54,175 nucleotides of DNA from Vicingaceae bacterium (GCA_028245195.1 JAOKCF010000014.1:1-54175); one strand, 5' to 3'; numbered from the stretch's first letter, positions 26,754 through 36,422 are shown. Translations and numbers: made by a program. Notes: generated by a model from the letters alone, not told the origin.

Positions 26754-27555
26754 ACTGTTTTTTCTCTCTTTACTTTTCATTGTTTTTGCACCGGCTTGTA
26801 ATGATAAATCCCTTGATATTGAAGTGGAACAAGATGCTTGTAAACGATTTAAAATAAGATATCCGTCTTATGTGTTGTTGGAAGACCCTTGCAATGGGGC
26901 CATAAAAATTAGAGCTGAAGTGAAGTTTGCTTTTAATAATTCTTCAGAGTGCTTGAATTCTTTAAATAATATGCCAGTATTTTATAAAAGCAACAATGAA
27001 GAAATAAATCCATCATCATTCTTCAATAAGATAGAACGAAATGATTTGATTGTTAACGACAAGCGTGTTCAATACATTTTCGAAGCAAGTTTTAATGATG
27101 CAACAGCCGCTAGAGAATTAAATCACTTGATTTTGGATTTTAACACGGAGAATGAACTGGGTGTGGAAAGCAATACATTGCAAATAAGAATGAATACTTC
27201 TTGTTCGGTAGTAGATTCTTCTTCGTATAAGGTAAATTCAAATCAGATAGGAATTCCTCGAAATCAATCTGTTTTTACCGTTCGACTATGGGACAACGCT
27301 TCGGAAGATGGTGACATCGTTTCCGTTTATTTAAATGGAAGGTGGATTATTGAAAACCATTCTCTTTTGAAGGCAGGAACTGACTTTACATTTTCAACTG
27401 CACTATTAATTCCAGGAGCAAATGATTTGGCAGTATTTGCATTGAATGAAGGGAGTTCAGGGCCGAATACGGCTAGTATTGCTGTGAATGGCGAAGAAAT
27501 AAAAAACTTTAAACCTGGTTTGTTAACCGGAGAAGCTGTTCGGATAAATTTCTAA
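26740..27555 (+). CDS. lipoprotein sharing the W-D...DGD domain
   Basis: A 271-residue lipoprotein (signal ending FAPAC, Cys20). The middle holds paired cysteines (residues 34/51 and others) and beta-rich sequence I cannot assign. Residues 177-271 repeat the C-terminal domain of the preceding protein: VRLWDNASEDGDIVSVYLNG, WIIENHSL and FALNEGSSGPNTASI. The Asp-Gly-Asp turn suggests a metal-stabilised loop, by inference only. I chose the ATG at 26740 because it is followed at once by the signal peptide; an ATG at 26698 would add 14 residues before it. The stop is 116 bases from the convergent secreted-protein gene. Confidence 0.85.
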   Translation: MKRSRLFFLSLLFIVFAPACNDKSLDIEVEQDACKRFKIRYPSYVLLEDPCNGAIKIRAEVKFAFNNSSECLNSLNNMPVFYKSNNEEINPSSFFNKIERNDLIVNDKRVQYIFEASFNDATAARELNHLILDFNTENELGVESNTLQIRMNTSCSVVDSSSYKVNSNQIGIPRNQSVFTVRLWDNASEDGDIVSVYLNGRWIIENHSLLKAGTDFTFSTALLIPGANDLAVFALNEGSSGPNTASIAVNGEEIKNFKPGLLTGEAVRINF

Positions 27556-27671
27556 ATGCAAGAATTCTTTTTTTCAGAATTCCATTGTATGATTTCAGCT
27601 AAGGGAAAACTACCATTTTAATTTATAAAAGATAAGTAAAGGACAAGCTGATTATTCGAACAGTATAACGG

Positions 27672-28931
27672 TTAGGTCTTTTGCTTCTTCTTTTTTGCCG
27701 CAGGAAATAAAACGTTGTTTAAAATTAAACGGTAGCCAGGAGAGTTTGGGTGCAAATTCAAATCGGTTGGAGGGTCACCAACATAGTGTTGGTAGTCTTC
27801 AGGGTCATGCCCGCCGTAGAAAGTCCAAGTCCCTTTTCCAAATGATCCGTGAATGTATCGAGCAGAGTTCAATGATTTATTTTCACCTAATATGAGGACA
27901 TCAGCTTTTACAAAACGCTTATCATATGCGGTAGTTTGACCCATAAACCCATCTACAATTTTCGTATGGTTTTGCGTTAGCATGGTAGGCACCGGGTCCC
28001 ACTTCGCAGAAAATTCAAACAGGGTAAATTTGTCTCTGTATTCAGGCGTTTTGATATGGAATGGCGTAGCGTCAATGTTAGAGAACTCGTAAATGTTAGG
28101 GTTTGTTGTTAAGGTGAAATCCTTAAACGCGAAGGTATTGGTATAGTTCAATTTAGAATTATAATCTGGCGTAGTACCATCACCGTCAAACATATTTTCG
28201 CAAATATCTAAGTCCAATGCTGCTAATGAAATATCGTAAGAGTCTGTTCCCGAACACATGGAGAATAAAAACCCTCCACCGGCAGTAAACTTCTTAATTT
28301 CTAAGGCAACACTCAGTTTTAAATCGGATACTTTAGTGAAGCCCAGATCTAGTGCCATTGATTCGTTGTCTTGCACTTGTTTTTTGTACCAACCGGCATT
28401 CTTATAATTAGCATAGAATCGGCCGTATTGCCCTGTAAAATCTTCATGATGCAAGTGCAACCAATCGTAGAGCGGTAAACTACCTTGAATGATTTCTTTG
28501 TCATAAATTACTTCATACGGTATTTCTGCATACGTCAAAACAAGTGTTACAGCATCATCCCAGGGTTGTTTACCAGAAGGGGAGTAGACGGCCATTTTTG
28601 GTGGCTTAAGTAGCTTTACTACATCGGTATTTCTTTCAGGGTTGCCAATTTCAGAAAGTATCGCTGTTGATTTAGCATCTGGTATAATCTCATAAGACAC
28701 ACCACGAATTAGTAATTCGTCTTGAATTGCTTTTGCGCTATTTAGCATAAAGGAACCACCACGGTAATTCAACAGCCATTGAACTTCAACATCACGCTCC
28801 AAGCACCAATAAGCAATTCCATAAGCTTTTAAGTGGTTTTTTTGACTCTCATCCATAGGAATGAGCAAGTAAGAAGCAAAGCTTGATGCACTAAAAGCGA
28901 TGAGAAGTATTAAGAAGCTAATTTTTTTCAT
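27672..28931 (-). CDS. secreted protein of the Bacteroidota 'asparagine synthetase B' family
   Basis: A 419-residue protein with a signal peptide (about 1-19, ending SSFAS) and then LLIPMDESQKNHLKAYGIAY, the start of a Bacteroidota family often annotated 'asparagine synthetase B'. No asparagine-synthetase motifs (N-terminal Cys2 glutaminase, SGGxDS PP-loop) are visible, and an exported location contradicts that name. The middle has glutamine-amidotransferase/ThuA-like features (LTYAEIPYEVIYDKEI, FLFSMCSGTDSYD) and the C-terminus reads GTWTFYGGHDPEDYQHYVGD. A periplasmic hydrolase or binding role is possible; no substrate is known to me. Confidence 0.82.
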   Translation of the reverse strand: MKKISFLILLIAFSASSFASYLLIPMDESQKNHLKAYGIAYWCLERDVEVQWLLNYRGGSFMLNSAKAIQDELLIRGVSYEIIPDAKSTAILSEIGNPERNTDVVKLLKPPKMAVYSPSGKQPWDDAVTLVLTYAEIPYEVIYDKEIIQGSLPLYDWLHLHHEDFTGQYGRFYANYKNAGWYKKQVQDNESMALDLGFTKVSDLKLSVALEIKKFTAGGGFLFSMCSGTDSYDISLAALDLDICENMFDGDGTTPDYNSKLNYTNTFAFKDFTLTTNPNIYEFSNIDATPFHIKTPEYRDKFTLFEFSAKWDPVPTMLTQNHTKIVDGFMGQTTAYDKRFVKADVLILGENKSLNSARYIHGSFGKGTWTFYGGHDPEDYQHYVGDPPTDLNLHPNSPGYRLILNNVLFPAAKKKKQKT

Positions 28932-28967
28932 ACCGATAATAAGATAATTAGCTAAGTTACTGAAAAG

Positions 28968-30521
28968 CTAAAAAGGAGTATCGTCGTCGTCATTATAATC
29001 GTCATCCATTTTAGATTGCATAGTAATACTGCCACTGTTGCTGGTGTTATCAAATTCATCATTTACCGGAAGTTCTCCGAAGGACTTGTTATCATCGTAA
29101 TCAAACCTTTCTAAATCAGAGAATTTAGCAAGCTCAGACGTAAATTTCAACTGAACATCTCCTACTGCACCATTTCTATGTTTCGCGATAATAATGTTAG
29201 CAACACCGATGGTTGAGTTTCCGTCTTCATCTTCGGTTAAGCCATAATATTCGGGTCTGTTAATGAACATTACCATATCAGCATCTTGCTCAATAGAACC
29301 AGATTCACGTAAATCGGAAAGTTGTGGACGACGTTCGCCACCTCTTGATTCCACAGCTCTACTCAATTGAGAAAGCGCAATAACTGGGATGTTTAATTCT
29401 TTGGCAATACTTTTTAAAGACCTTGAGATAGTTGAAATTTCTTGTTCACGATTTCCACCGCCCTTTCCGTCGCCACCTGCTGTCATTAACTGCAAGTAAT
29501 CTACCAGCAGCAGCTGGATGTCGTGTTGAGACTTCAATCGCCTTGCTTTGGCTCGTAATTCAAATACAGAAATTGCGGGTGTATCATCGATAAAAATTGG
29601 TGCTTCCGTTAAGCCTCCAATTTTTGCGTGGATTTGCTCAATCTCATCGTTTCGTAAATTTCCATTCCTCAGTTTGTGAGAAGATAATTCAGATTCACCT
29701 GAAATCAAACGAGTAACTAATTGAATGGAAGCCATCTCTAAAGAAAATACGGCTACAGGTTTTTGGAAATCAATGGCAGCATTTCTTGCTAATGTTAAAG
29801 CAAACGCCGTTTTACCCATGGCAGGTCTTGCAGCTAAAATCACTAAATCTGAGGGTTGCCAACCTGCGGTCATACGATCTAATTCTGTAAACCCAGAAGG
29901 CACACCAGTAACAGAACCTTCTTGTCCTTTGGCAGATTCTATTTGTTTTATCGAAATCCGGACCAATTCAGACATGGAGTCGTAATTCTTTCGAATGTTT
30001 CCTTCGGTAACACCAAAAAGCCCGCTTTCAGCTTTGTCTAACAAAGCAAAAACATCGGTGGTCTCGTCGAACGCATCGGTAATAATCTCTGTCGATATTC
30101 GAATTAATTCTCGCTGAATAAATTTCTGAGATATAATTCGTGCATGAAACTCAACGTTAGCTGCTGAAGCTACTCGGTTGGTTAATTGGGTGATGTAATA
30201 AGGTCCTCCAACTACCTCTAATTCACCTTTTTGTTTCAGTTCGTTAGTTACAGTTAAAATATCAATGGGCTCTGATTTACCAAAAAGGTCTTTGATAACA
30301 TCAAATATTTTTTGGTGACTTTCTTTGTAAAAACTCTTTCCTTGTAAAATGTCAATTACCGTATTAACAGCATCCTTTTCAAGAAGCATTGAACCTAATA
30401 CAGCTTCTTCTAAGTCAATGGCTTGAGGAGGTAATTTACCATGTTCCAAACTCGATAATGACAGACTATTGCCAGCGCTTCTTCTTCTTGTTCTGTCCTT
30501 CTCTTTTGCTTGGTTATCCAT
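28968..30521 (-). CDS. dnaB: replicative DNA helicase
   Basis: A 517-residue hexameric helicase that unwinds DNA ahead of the replication fork. The N-terminal DnaB domain covers about residues 30-130 (PPQAIDLEEAVLGSMLLEKD). The C-terminal RecA-like domain has Walker A ARPAMGKTAFA (Lys237, Thr238), Walker B LLLVDYLQLM and the downstream LSQLSRAVESR and DLRESGSIEQDADMV motifs. An acidic tail of Asp/Asn follows, as in Bacteroidota DnaB. No intein is present. A TAnnTTTG box (30526-30533) ends four bases before the ATG. Confidence 0.98.
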   Translation of the reverse strand: MDNQAKEKDRTRRRSAGNSLSLSSLEHGKLPPQAIDLEEAVLGSMLLEKDAVNTVIDILQGKSFYKESHQKIFDVIKDLFGKSEPIDILTVTNELKQKGELEVVGGPYYITQLTNRVASAANVEFHARIISQKFIQRELIRISTEIITDAFDETTDVFALLDKAESGLFGVTEGNIRKNYDSMSELVRISIKQIESAKGQEGSVTGVPSGFTELDRMTAGWQPSDLVILAARPAMGKTAFALTLARNAAIDFQKPVAVFSLEMASIQLVTRLISGESELSSHKLRNGNLRNDEIEQIHAKIGGLTEAPIFIDDTPAISVFELRAKARRLKSQHDIQLLLVDYLQLMTAGGDGKGGGNREQEISTISRSLKSIAKELNIPVIALSQLSRAVESRGGERRPQLSDLRESGSIEQDADMVMFINRPEYYGLTEDEDGNSTIGVANIIIAKHRNGAVGDVQLKFTSELAKFSDLERFDYDDNKSFGELPVNDEFDNTSNSGSITMQSKMDDDYNDDDDTPF

Positions 30522-30525
30522 ACTT

Positions 30526-30533
30526 CAAAAGTA
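30526..30533 (-). promoter_or_regulatory. TAnnTTTG promoter box before dnaB
   Basis: On the minus strand TACTTTTG fits the Bacteroidota -7 box. Only four bases separate it from the dnaB ATG, so transcription would start at about the first codon. A TTG-type -33 element at the usual distance is not obvious. Confidence 0.45.
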
Positions 30534-30736
30534 GTGGATTAGACCAATTTATAAGTGTGAATTAGAGTATAAAAGTTTCATTTTTTTTTGAACGTGTTTA
30601 ACACAAGCAATTAGGCTGATGAATTTGTTCTTTTGCATAATTAATGAACGTGATGTAAACAAGTTATTAACTGCTTTTAGTCACTTATCAACGGGTTCTT
30701 ATTTTAAATTGTAGGTGATTTCGGTATTTTTATAGC

Positions 30737-32026
30737 ATGAGAAAAGCATTTGTTCTTACCGCCTCTTTTTTTCTTCTATCCTTCTTTTCTTGTAAGGATG
30801 ATAAAGATACACAGGTACCATCAGTTGTCATTTTGAACCCTGTAGAAAATTCAGAATACGAAGTATTGGGTCAAGTATTTGTAAAAGCAAATGTATACGA
30901 TAATGAAGTGGTTGAGTCAGTTCAAGTGAGCTTGATATCAGACGATTCTAGGAACAAGGTTTTGCCCTCTGTTGACCTTAAAGTAGGGCAGAAGGATTAC
31001 CTGTTGGAGTATACTTTCGAAATTTCAGATAGCTTATTGTCTACAGGCAGATATTATTTACAAATAGAGGCTTTTGATGGCGAAAACAGAACCAGTTCCT
31101 TCCGATATATTAACATTCGGGGTATGAACAAAGAGCAAATGGGTGTATTTGTTACGTGCAGCGATGATTTAACTGCTGATTTGTATTTTGATCAAAATCA
31201 ATTTGTTTTTCAAAGAATACATCAATTTGGCAAGCAATATCAGGGTGCCATTTTTAATCGGTTCAACCAAGAATTTTGGTTCTTGCCAAAAAATAACAAC
31301 GAAATTGAAATGTACGATCCTGTAAAAGGTTCAGCAACCTTTTCAAAGGTTTTCAATTCAAATTTTCCAAATTCATTTGGCACCATAAAAAAAGATAACA
31401 GAGATGTTCGGTTTACGGTTGCAGATATTGGCGTGAAAGGATTTAATCAAAATCAAAATGAGAATTACACTTATTTAACTCCTGCTACTAAAAAAGTTGA
31501 GAGTCTCGGAGTTGGGGAGTTGGCGAATGTGGTTGAAGAGGTGGATCGAAATGGAGGGAATAGATTCTTAATTGTATTGAATAAAAGCACAGGAGCAAGC
31601 TTAAGGGCTCGGAATATTTTTAGTGATGTGGTAGATATTCAGTTTATTGACGATGAAAGTGCACTTGTTTTTTGCAACACAGCACAAGGAGGAAAAGGAA
31701 TGTTGTTCAATATCAATACTACTGCACTGCAAACCAATTTATTTAGCTGCGATAGTATTCGAGAGGTGATAAAAACAAACGTTGGCGATTTTGTGATCAG
31801 CACAAAATCAACGATACAAATTTATCGACCAACAGGGAATGGCAACTTGGTAAATTACCTTACAATTAGAGATGCAGTATTGGCTTATGATGATTTAAAT
31901 AATCAAGTTTATGTGGGCTTCGGCACCCAATTACGGGTGTATAATTACCGACAGATTTCAGCAGTTAGATCAATCTCAATGCCCAACAAAATTGTAGGAA
32001 TAAATGTGAAGTTCAATCAGTTCTAA
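30737..32026 (+). CDS. lipoprotein with Ig-like and propeller-like regions
   Basis: A 429-residue lipoprotein: the signal ends SFFSC (Cys about 19) and is followed by a DDKDTQ acidic linker that favours surface export in Bacteroidota. Residues about 28-130 look like an Ig-like domain ([28 protein letters not shown] and similar strands, split here by region only). The rest has repeated strand pairs as in a beta-propeller. I recognise no named family. A near-match promoter box TATTTTTA ends four bases before the ATG. Its stop overlaps the convergent accA stop by four bases. Confidence 0.8.
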   Translation: MRKAFVLTASFFLLSFFSCKDDKDTQVPSVVILNPVENSEYEVLGQVFVKANVYDNEVVESVQVSLISDDSRNKVLPSVDLKVGQKDYLLEYTFEISDSLLSTGRYYLQIEAFDGENRTSSFRYINIRGMNKEQMGVFVTCSDDLTADLYFDQNQFVFQRIHQFGKQYQGAIFNRFNQEFWFLPKNNNEIEMYDPVKGSATFSKVFNSNFPNSFGTIKKDNRDVRFTVADIGVKGFNQNQNENYTYLTPATKKVESLGVGELANVVEEVDRNGGNRFLIVLNKSTGASLRARNIFSDVVDIQFIDDESALVFCNTAQGGKGMLFNINTTALQTNLFSCDSIREVIKTNVGDFVISTKSTIQIYRPTGNGNLVNYLTIRDAVLAYDDLNNQVYVGFGTQLRVYNYRQISAVRSISMPNKIVGINVKFNQF

Positions 32027-32988
32027 GCTTTTCCTTCGTTGATAACTCCCATGCTCGAGAATTTCTTAATTCTATTGGCAACTCTTTTTTCTGGTTCTAT
32101 TTCAGAAAGTTTCAAAAGTTGTTTCAAGATTTCCTTCTTGACAATGTCAAAGGCTTCTAAAGGGTGTGCATGAGCGCCACCATTTGGCTCCTTTATAATG
32201 CCGTCAATGAGTTTATTCTCTAACATGTCTTCAGAAGTTAACTTCAACGCAGAAGCAGCAATTTCTTTAAACTCCCAGCTTCTCCATAAAATAGAAGAAC
32301 AACTCTCAGGAGAAATAACAGAATACCAAGTGTTCTCTAACATGAGCACTTTATCGCCAATTCCAATCCCCAATGCTCCACCTGAAGCACCTTCACCAAT
32401 AACGATGCAGATAATAGGAACTTTTAAGGTTGTCATTTCCATTAGGTTTCTTGCAATTGCTTCACCTTGACCTCTTTCTTCAGCTTCTAAACCTGGAAAC
32501 GCTCCTGGAGTGTCGATAAAAGTAACCACAGGAATGTTGAATTTTTCTGCTAGCTTTATGAGACGCAATGCTTTCCTGTAACCTTCAGGGTTGGCCATTC
32601 CAAAATTTCTGTACTGTCGCATTTTGGTGTTAATGCCTTTTTGTTGACCAATAAACATAACGGATTGTCCATCTACCGTTCCAATTCCACCAACCATTGC
32701 TTTGTCGTCTCCAACATTTCTATCGCCGTGCAATTCAATGAAATCTCCGTTCGTTACAGCTTCTATGTAACTTAACGTGTATGGTCTATCAGGGTGCCGA
32801 CTAACTTGAACTCTTTGCCAAGGGGATAATTTACTGTAAATCTCTTTTCGAGTTTCTTTCAGTTTCCTTTCAAGAGCTTTGGTCGTTTTTGACACATCCA
32901 CTTGACTCTTTTCTTCCAATTCTTTCGCTTGGGTTAGCTGATCGATAATGTCCTTGATTGGTTCTTCAAAATCTAAAAAATTCGCCAT
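32023..32988 (-). CDS. accA: acetyl-CoA carboxylase carboxyltransferase subunit alpha
   Basis: A 321-residue AccA, the alpha subunit that with AccD transfers carboxyl from biotin to acetyl-CoA to make malonyl-CoA, which also supplies the KASIII-based operon. Typical segments are present: [77 protein letters not shown] and [15 protein letters not shown]. Length is normal. It stands alone and converges with the lipoprotein gene. Confidence 0.97.
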   Translation of the reverse strand: MANFLDFEEPIKDIIDQLTQAKELEEKSQVDVSKTTKALERKLKETRKEIYSKLSPWQRVQVSRHPDRPYTLSYIEAVTNGDFIELHGDRNVGDDKAMVGGIGTVDGQSVMFIGQQKGINTKMRQYRNFGMANPEGYRKALRLIKLAEKFNIPVVTFIDTPGAFPGLEAEERGQGEAIARNLMEMTTLKVPIICIVIGEGASGGALGIGIGDKVLMLENTWYSVISPESCSSILWRSWEFKEIAASALKLTSEDMLENKLIDGIIKEPNGGAHAHPLEAFDIVKKEILKQLLKLSEIEPEKRVANRIKKFSSMGVINEGKA

Positions 32989-33070
32989 GGTTTACTGTTA
33001 TAATAGTGAGTTAAAAGTACAAAAATTGCCTTGATCACCATCCTTTTTTTAACTCTTGATAGATTAGACT

Positions 33071-33078
33071 TATTTTTG
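33071..33078 (+). promoter_or_regulatory. TAnnTTTG promoter box before ispE
   Basis: TATTTTTG matches the Bacteroidota -7 box and ends four bases before the ispE ATG at 33083, again implying an mRNA with almost no leader. Confidence 0.45.
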
Positions 33079-33082
33079 TGGA

Positions 33083-33898
33083 ATGCGAATGAAATGCAAT
33101 GCTAAAATCAATCTTGGATTATCTATCACGGAAAAAAGAGGAGATGGATTTCATAATCTTGAAAGTATTTTTTTACCGGTTCCTTGGTGCGATATTATTG
33201 AAATTCAAGAGTCTGAGAAAACTATTTTTTCAAGTTCAGGAATACCAATTAGTGGAGATCACACGAACAATTTATGCATGAAAGCATATCACCTCTTGGC
33301 GAGAGATTTTGTTTTACCTCCAGTTTCCATTCACTTAGAAAAAAACATTCCTATAGGCGCTGGTTTAGGTGGCGGTTCTTCAGACGCTGCGTTTGTGTTA
33401 AAGGGATTGAATGAATTATTTAGGTTAAACTTAAGCACAGAACGCCTGGAGCAATTGGCAAGCATGTTGGGAAGTGATTGCCCGTTTTTTGTGCAAAATA
33501 AAGCTGCATTTGTAACCGGTAAAGGTGAGCTTCTGGATATGAGTTTGAAATTGGATTTAAACTGCTATTGTCTCCTTGTCAACCCCGGAATTCACATTAG
33601 CACAAAAGACACTTATGGTGCAATTATTCCTCAAAAAGCGCGATTTGATTTACGAGAAATTAATAATTTGGATAAAATGGATTGGCAGAATAGGGTTGTA
33701 AATGATTTTGAAACAGCGTTATTACCAAACTACCCCGAACTAGTCGCACTGAGGCAAACACTGATGGATCTAACACCTTTTTATGCCTCCATGAGTGGCA
33801 GCGGGTCTAGCTTTTTTGCATTTTTTAAGGAGGAACCTAAAGGCTACTCCTTTAAAAACTGCACAAGTAAAGTGTTTGAGTTAAATATTAATCAATAA
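33083..33898 (+). CDS. ispE: 4-diphosphocytidyl-2-C-methyl-D-erythritol kinase
   Basis: A 271-residue GHMP kinase of the MEP isoprenoid pathway, phosphorylating CDP-ME to CDP-MEP. The N-terminal AKINLGLSI motif with the conserved Lys, the ATP loop IPIGAGLGGGSSDAA and the C-terminal MSGSGSSFFAFF motif are intact. Length is typical. The ATG at 33083 is five bases after a TAnnTTTG box; the ATG at 33089 (second Met) is an alternative. Confidence 0.96.
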   Translation: MRMKCNAKINLGLSITEKRGDGFHNLESIFLPVPWCDIIEIQESEKTIFSSSGIPISGDHTNNLCMKAYHLLARDFVLPPVSIHLEKNIPIGAGLGGGSSDAAFVLKGLNELFRLNLSTERLEQLASMLGSDCPFFVQNKAAFVTGKGELLDMSLKLDLNCYCLLVNPGIHISTKDTYGAIIPQKARFDLREINNLDKMDWQNRVVNDFETALLPNYPELVALRQTLMDLTPFYASMSGSGSSFFAFFKEEPKGYSFKNCTSKVFELNINQ

Positions 33899-33957
33899 AC
33901 TTTTTGAAAATTATAATTGTTGAATTCAATTGAATTTTCAGGCTTAATCTTGTAGAT

Positions 33958-34489
33958 ATGAGTGAAAGCAAGGCAATATTTGGCTCTGGATGTTTTTGGT
34001 GCGTCGAGGCTATGTATAAGCAGTTAAAAGGGGTGATAGAGGTATTGCCAGGTTATTCTGGAGGAGATGTAGCAAATCATAGCTACTCGCAAGTGTGCGC
34101 GGGGTCAACCGGTCATGCAGAGGTTGTTCGTATTTCATACGATCAAGAATTAATTGATTTTACTCATTTATTGAATATTTTCTTCAAAACTCATGATATA
34201 ACTAGTCTAAATTGGCAAGGAGATGATGTGGGAACGTAATATAGATCGATTATTTTTGGCATACAGAAAATCAACGACGAGAAGCAGTTGAAACAATAGA
34301 ATGGTTGAATGCCGCAAAAGTTTACGATAACCAAATAGTTACTAAGGTTGAGTAATTTAAAGTATTTTACGAGGCGGATAAATACCACAAAACTACTTCG
34401 CATTGAATCCTGAGAAGGCATATTACAACGCCGTTATTAGGCCAAAAGTTGAGAAGTTTGAGGAAGTTTTCAAGAATAGATTGAAATAA
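33958..34489 (+). pseudogene. msrA: peptide-methionine (S)-S-oxide reductase, inactivated
   Basis: The first 93 residues are a normal MsrA start with the GCFWC catalytic motif (Cys12), PGYSGG and GHAEVV. A TAA at 34237-34239 then replaces what should be Gln in GT-Q-YRSIIF, matching a CAA-to-TAA change. Homology continues past it with a one-base loss near 34252-34258 (T-run), then WHTENQRREAVETIEWLNAAKVYDN, a second stop TAA at 34353-34355 and another one-base loss near 34385. The end reads ALNPEKAYYNAVIRPKVEKFEEV to a TAA at 34487-34489. With four lesions the gene cannot make MsrA. A near-consensus promoter box TAATCTTG sits five bases before the ATG. Confidence 0.92.
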
Positions 34490-34514
34490 AGTTAATAATT
34501 CCAAATTATTAACC

Positions 34515-34522
34515 TAGTTTTG
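34515..34522 (+). promoter_or_regulatory. TAnnTTTG promoter box before the cold-shock gene
   Basis: TAGTTTTG matches the -7 consensus. It lies 26 bases before the ATG, so this transcript would have a short AT-rich 5' leader, unlike the leaderless arrangement before ispE and dnaB. Confidence 0.45.
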
Positions 34523-34548
34523 CACTTTAATATTTTTAATTTTTTATA

Positions 34549-34740
34549 ATGAGTAAAGGAACAGTAAAATTCTTCAATGAAACTAAAGGTTTTGGTTTTA
34601 TTAAAGAGAACGAATCAGAAAATGAGCACTTTGTGCATGTTACAGGTTTAGTCGATGAGATTAGAGAAGGTGACGAAGTTGAATTTGATTTGAAAGAAGG
34701 TAAAAAAGGAATGAATGCAATAAACGTTAAAGTCGTTTAG
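34549..34740 (+). CDS. cold-shock domain protein
   Basis: A 63-residue single-stranded nucleic-acid-binding protein with the five-strand cold-shock fold. RNP1 is KGFGFI and RNP2 is HFVHV, where most CspA proteins have VFVH. It should act as an RNA chaperone. It has its own promoter box and a strong terminator directly after, so it is monocistronic. Confidence 0.95.
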   Translation: MSKGTVKFFNETKGFGFIKENESENEHFVHVTGLVDEIREGDEVEFDLKEGKKGMNAINVKVV

Positions 34741-34765
34741 GGTATAGATTTATATAATTTTACTG

Positions 34766-34800
34766 AAAAGTCCTTAAGTTCCAAACTTAAGGACTTTTTT
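34766..34800 (+). terminator. intrinsic terminator of the cold-shock gene
   Basis: A perfect 11-bp stem (gtccttaagtt at 34770-34780, aacttaaggac at 34784-34794) with a three-base loop is followed by six T. An A-run before the stem extends the pairing, so the hairpin could also work for minus-strand transcription. Confidence 0.85.
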
Positions 34801-34845
34801 ATGCGCTCTATTTTAGATCTGGTATCCTTTAGATTTTCTATTTTA

Positions 34846-36366
34846 TTAACTTATTACTTTGTAGGTTGGGTCTTCCAAAACATTTACATCAATTAGTTGA
34901 TTAGCATTCTCTAACAAGGTAATGCAATCTGGGCTTAGGTGCTTTAAATGCACCACCTTACCTAATTTAAGGTATCTTTCTGTTAACTTATTCACCGCTT
35001 CTATAGCAGACATGTCTACAATTCTACTTTCTTTAAAATCCACAATTACCTCATTGGGATCGTTTTGAACATCGAACTTTTCAGCAAAAGCAGTAGTAGA
35101 GCCAAAAAATAGTGGGCCGTATATTTCGTAATGTTTAACCCCCGAATCGTCAGTGTACTTTCTTGCTCTAATTCTTTTGGCATTGTCCCAGGCAAAAACT
35201 AATGCAGAAATAATTACACCTATAATAACAGCCATTGCTAAATCATGAATAATTGCAGTTACAAGTGTTACTACCAGCATCACAAAGATGTCCGACTTTG
35301 GCATTTTATTAAATGTTTTCAAACTAGCCCATTCAAACGTTCCAATGGAAACCATAATCATTAAACCTGTTAACGCAGCTATTGGAACTTGTTCAATTAA
35401 ACTTGAACCATACATAATAAAAATTAAGAGCATAATGGAAGCAACAATGCCCGACAGCCGAGCTCTAGCACCTGATGATATGTTAATTAGACTTTGACCT
35501 ATCATTGCACAACCACCCATTCCTGAAAAGAATCCACTCAAAATATTCGCAATTCCTTGTGCAACGGCTTCTTTATTCCCTCTTCCTCTAGTTTCTGTAA
35601 TTTCATCAACAATATTTAAGGTTAGCAAACTCTCAATTAAACCAACCCCTGCTACAATTGCAGCGTAGGGAAAAATAATTTGTAATGTTTTCCAATCAAA
35701 AGGAACATTTGGAATGGCAAAAGGAGGGAAGCTACCTTCAATGGAAGCGATGTCTCCAACCGTTTTGGTATCGATTCCGAAAGCAAGAACGATTCCAAAT
35801 ATGGCTAAAATGGAAACCAACGATGCCGGTATTACTTTGCTGATTTTTGGCAATCCCCAAATTATTCCCATTGTAAGAAGTACTAAGCCCAACATAATGT
35901 AAAATGGTTCGCCTTGTAACCAATTTTTATCTCCGTCTTGAAAACTTACCAGCTGTGACATGAAAATTACAACTGCTAGACCATTTACAAATCCATAGAT
36001 TGCTGACATTGGAACCAAGCGCATTAGCTTACCTAGTTTTAATAGTCCGGCAGTAATTTGCAAAATACCTGCTAAGATAACGGTAGCAAAAATGTAATCG
36101 ACTCCATGATCTTTCACTAAACTTACCAATACAACGGCAATGGCTCCAGTTGCACCGGAAATCATGCCAGGTCTTCCACCTAAAATAGAGGTGACAAGTC
36201 CCATCATAAAAGCAGCATATAGACCTGTTAAGGGAGAAACACCAGCGATAATTGCAAATGCAACAGCCTCGGGAACGAGCGCCAAAGCAACGGTAAGACC
36301 TGAAAGAACCTCGTTTTTGTAATTTACTTTCTGCGAAAAATTGAAAAGATTAATGTATTTCTTCAT
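34846..36366 (-). CDS. SulP family anion transporter with STAS domain
   Basis: A 506-residue inner-membrane transporter. About 12-14 hydrophobic segments begin with EVLSGLTVALALVPEAVAFA, the SulP signature region, and include GFFSGMGGCAMIGQS. The C-terminal ~100 residues form a STAS domain (EVIVDFKESRIVDMSAIEAV). SulP proteins carry sulfate, bicarbonate or other anions; bacterial BicA-like and sulfate-uptake members cannot be separated by eye. Sulfate uptake would suit the two sulfotransferases in this window, but that is only a suggestion. It stands alone on the minus strand. Confidence 0.92.
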   Translation of the reverse strand: MKKYINLFNFSQKVNYKNEVLSGLTVALALVPEAVAFAIIAGVSPLTGLYAAFMMGLVTSILGGRPGMISGATGAIAVVLVSLVKDHGVDYIFATVILAGILQITAGLLKLGKLMRLVPMSAIYGFVNGLAVVIFMSQLVSFQDGDKNWLQGEPFYIMLGLVLLTMGIIWGLPKISKVIPASLVSILAIFGIVLAFGIDTKTVGDIASIEGSFPPFAIPNVPFDWKTLQIIFPYAAIVAGVGLIESLLTLNIVDEITETRGRGNKEAVAQGIANILSGFFSGMGGCAMIGQSLINISSGARARLSGIVASIMLLIFIMYGSSLIEQVPIAALTGLMIMVSIGTFEWASLKTFNKMPKSDIFVMLVVTLVTAIIHDLAMAVIIGVIISALVFAWDNAKRIRARKYTDDSGVKHYEIYGPLFFGSTTAFAEKFDVQNDPNEVIVDFKESRIVDMSAIEAVNKLTERYLKLGKVVHLKHLSPDCITLLENANQLIDVNVLEDPTYKVIS

Positions 36367-36422
36367 GCCATTCTAATTGGGCGGCAAAAGTAACCAGAAT
36401 GGAGGAAATATTAAAGCTTGTT

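Noticed and set aside
27562-27582. Hairpin gaattct/agaattc after the 26740 lipoprotein gene as a terminator
   Set aside because: The stem is short and AT-rich and the T-run lies in the loop, not after the stem, so it is not a credible intrinsic terminator.
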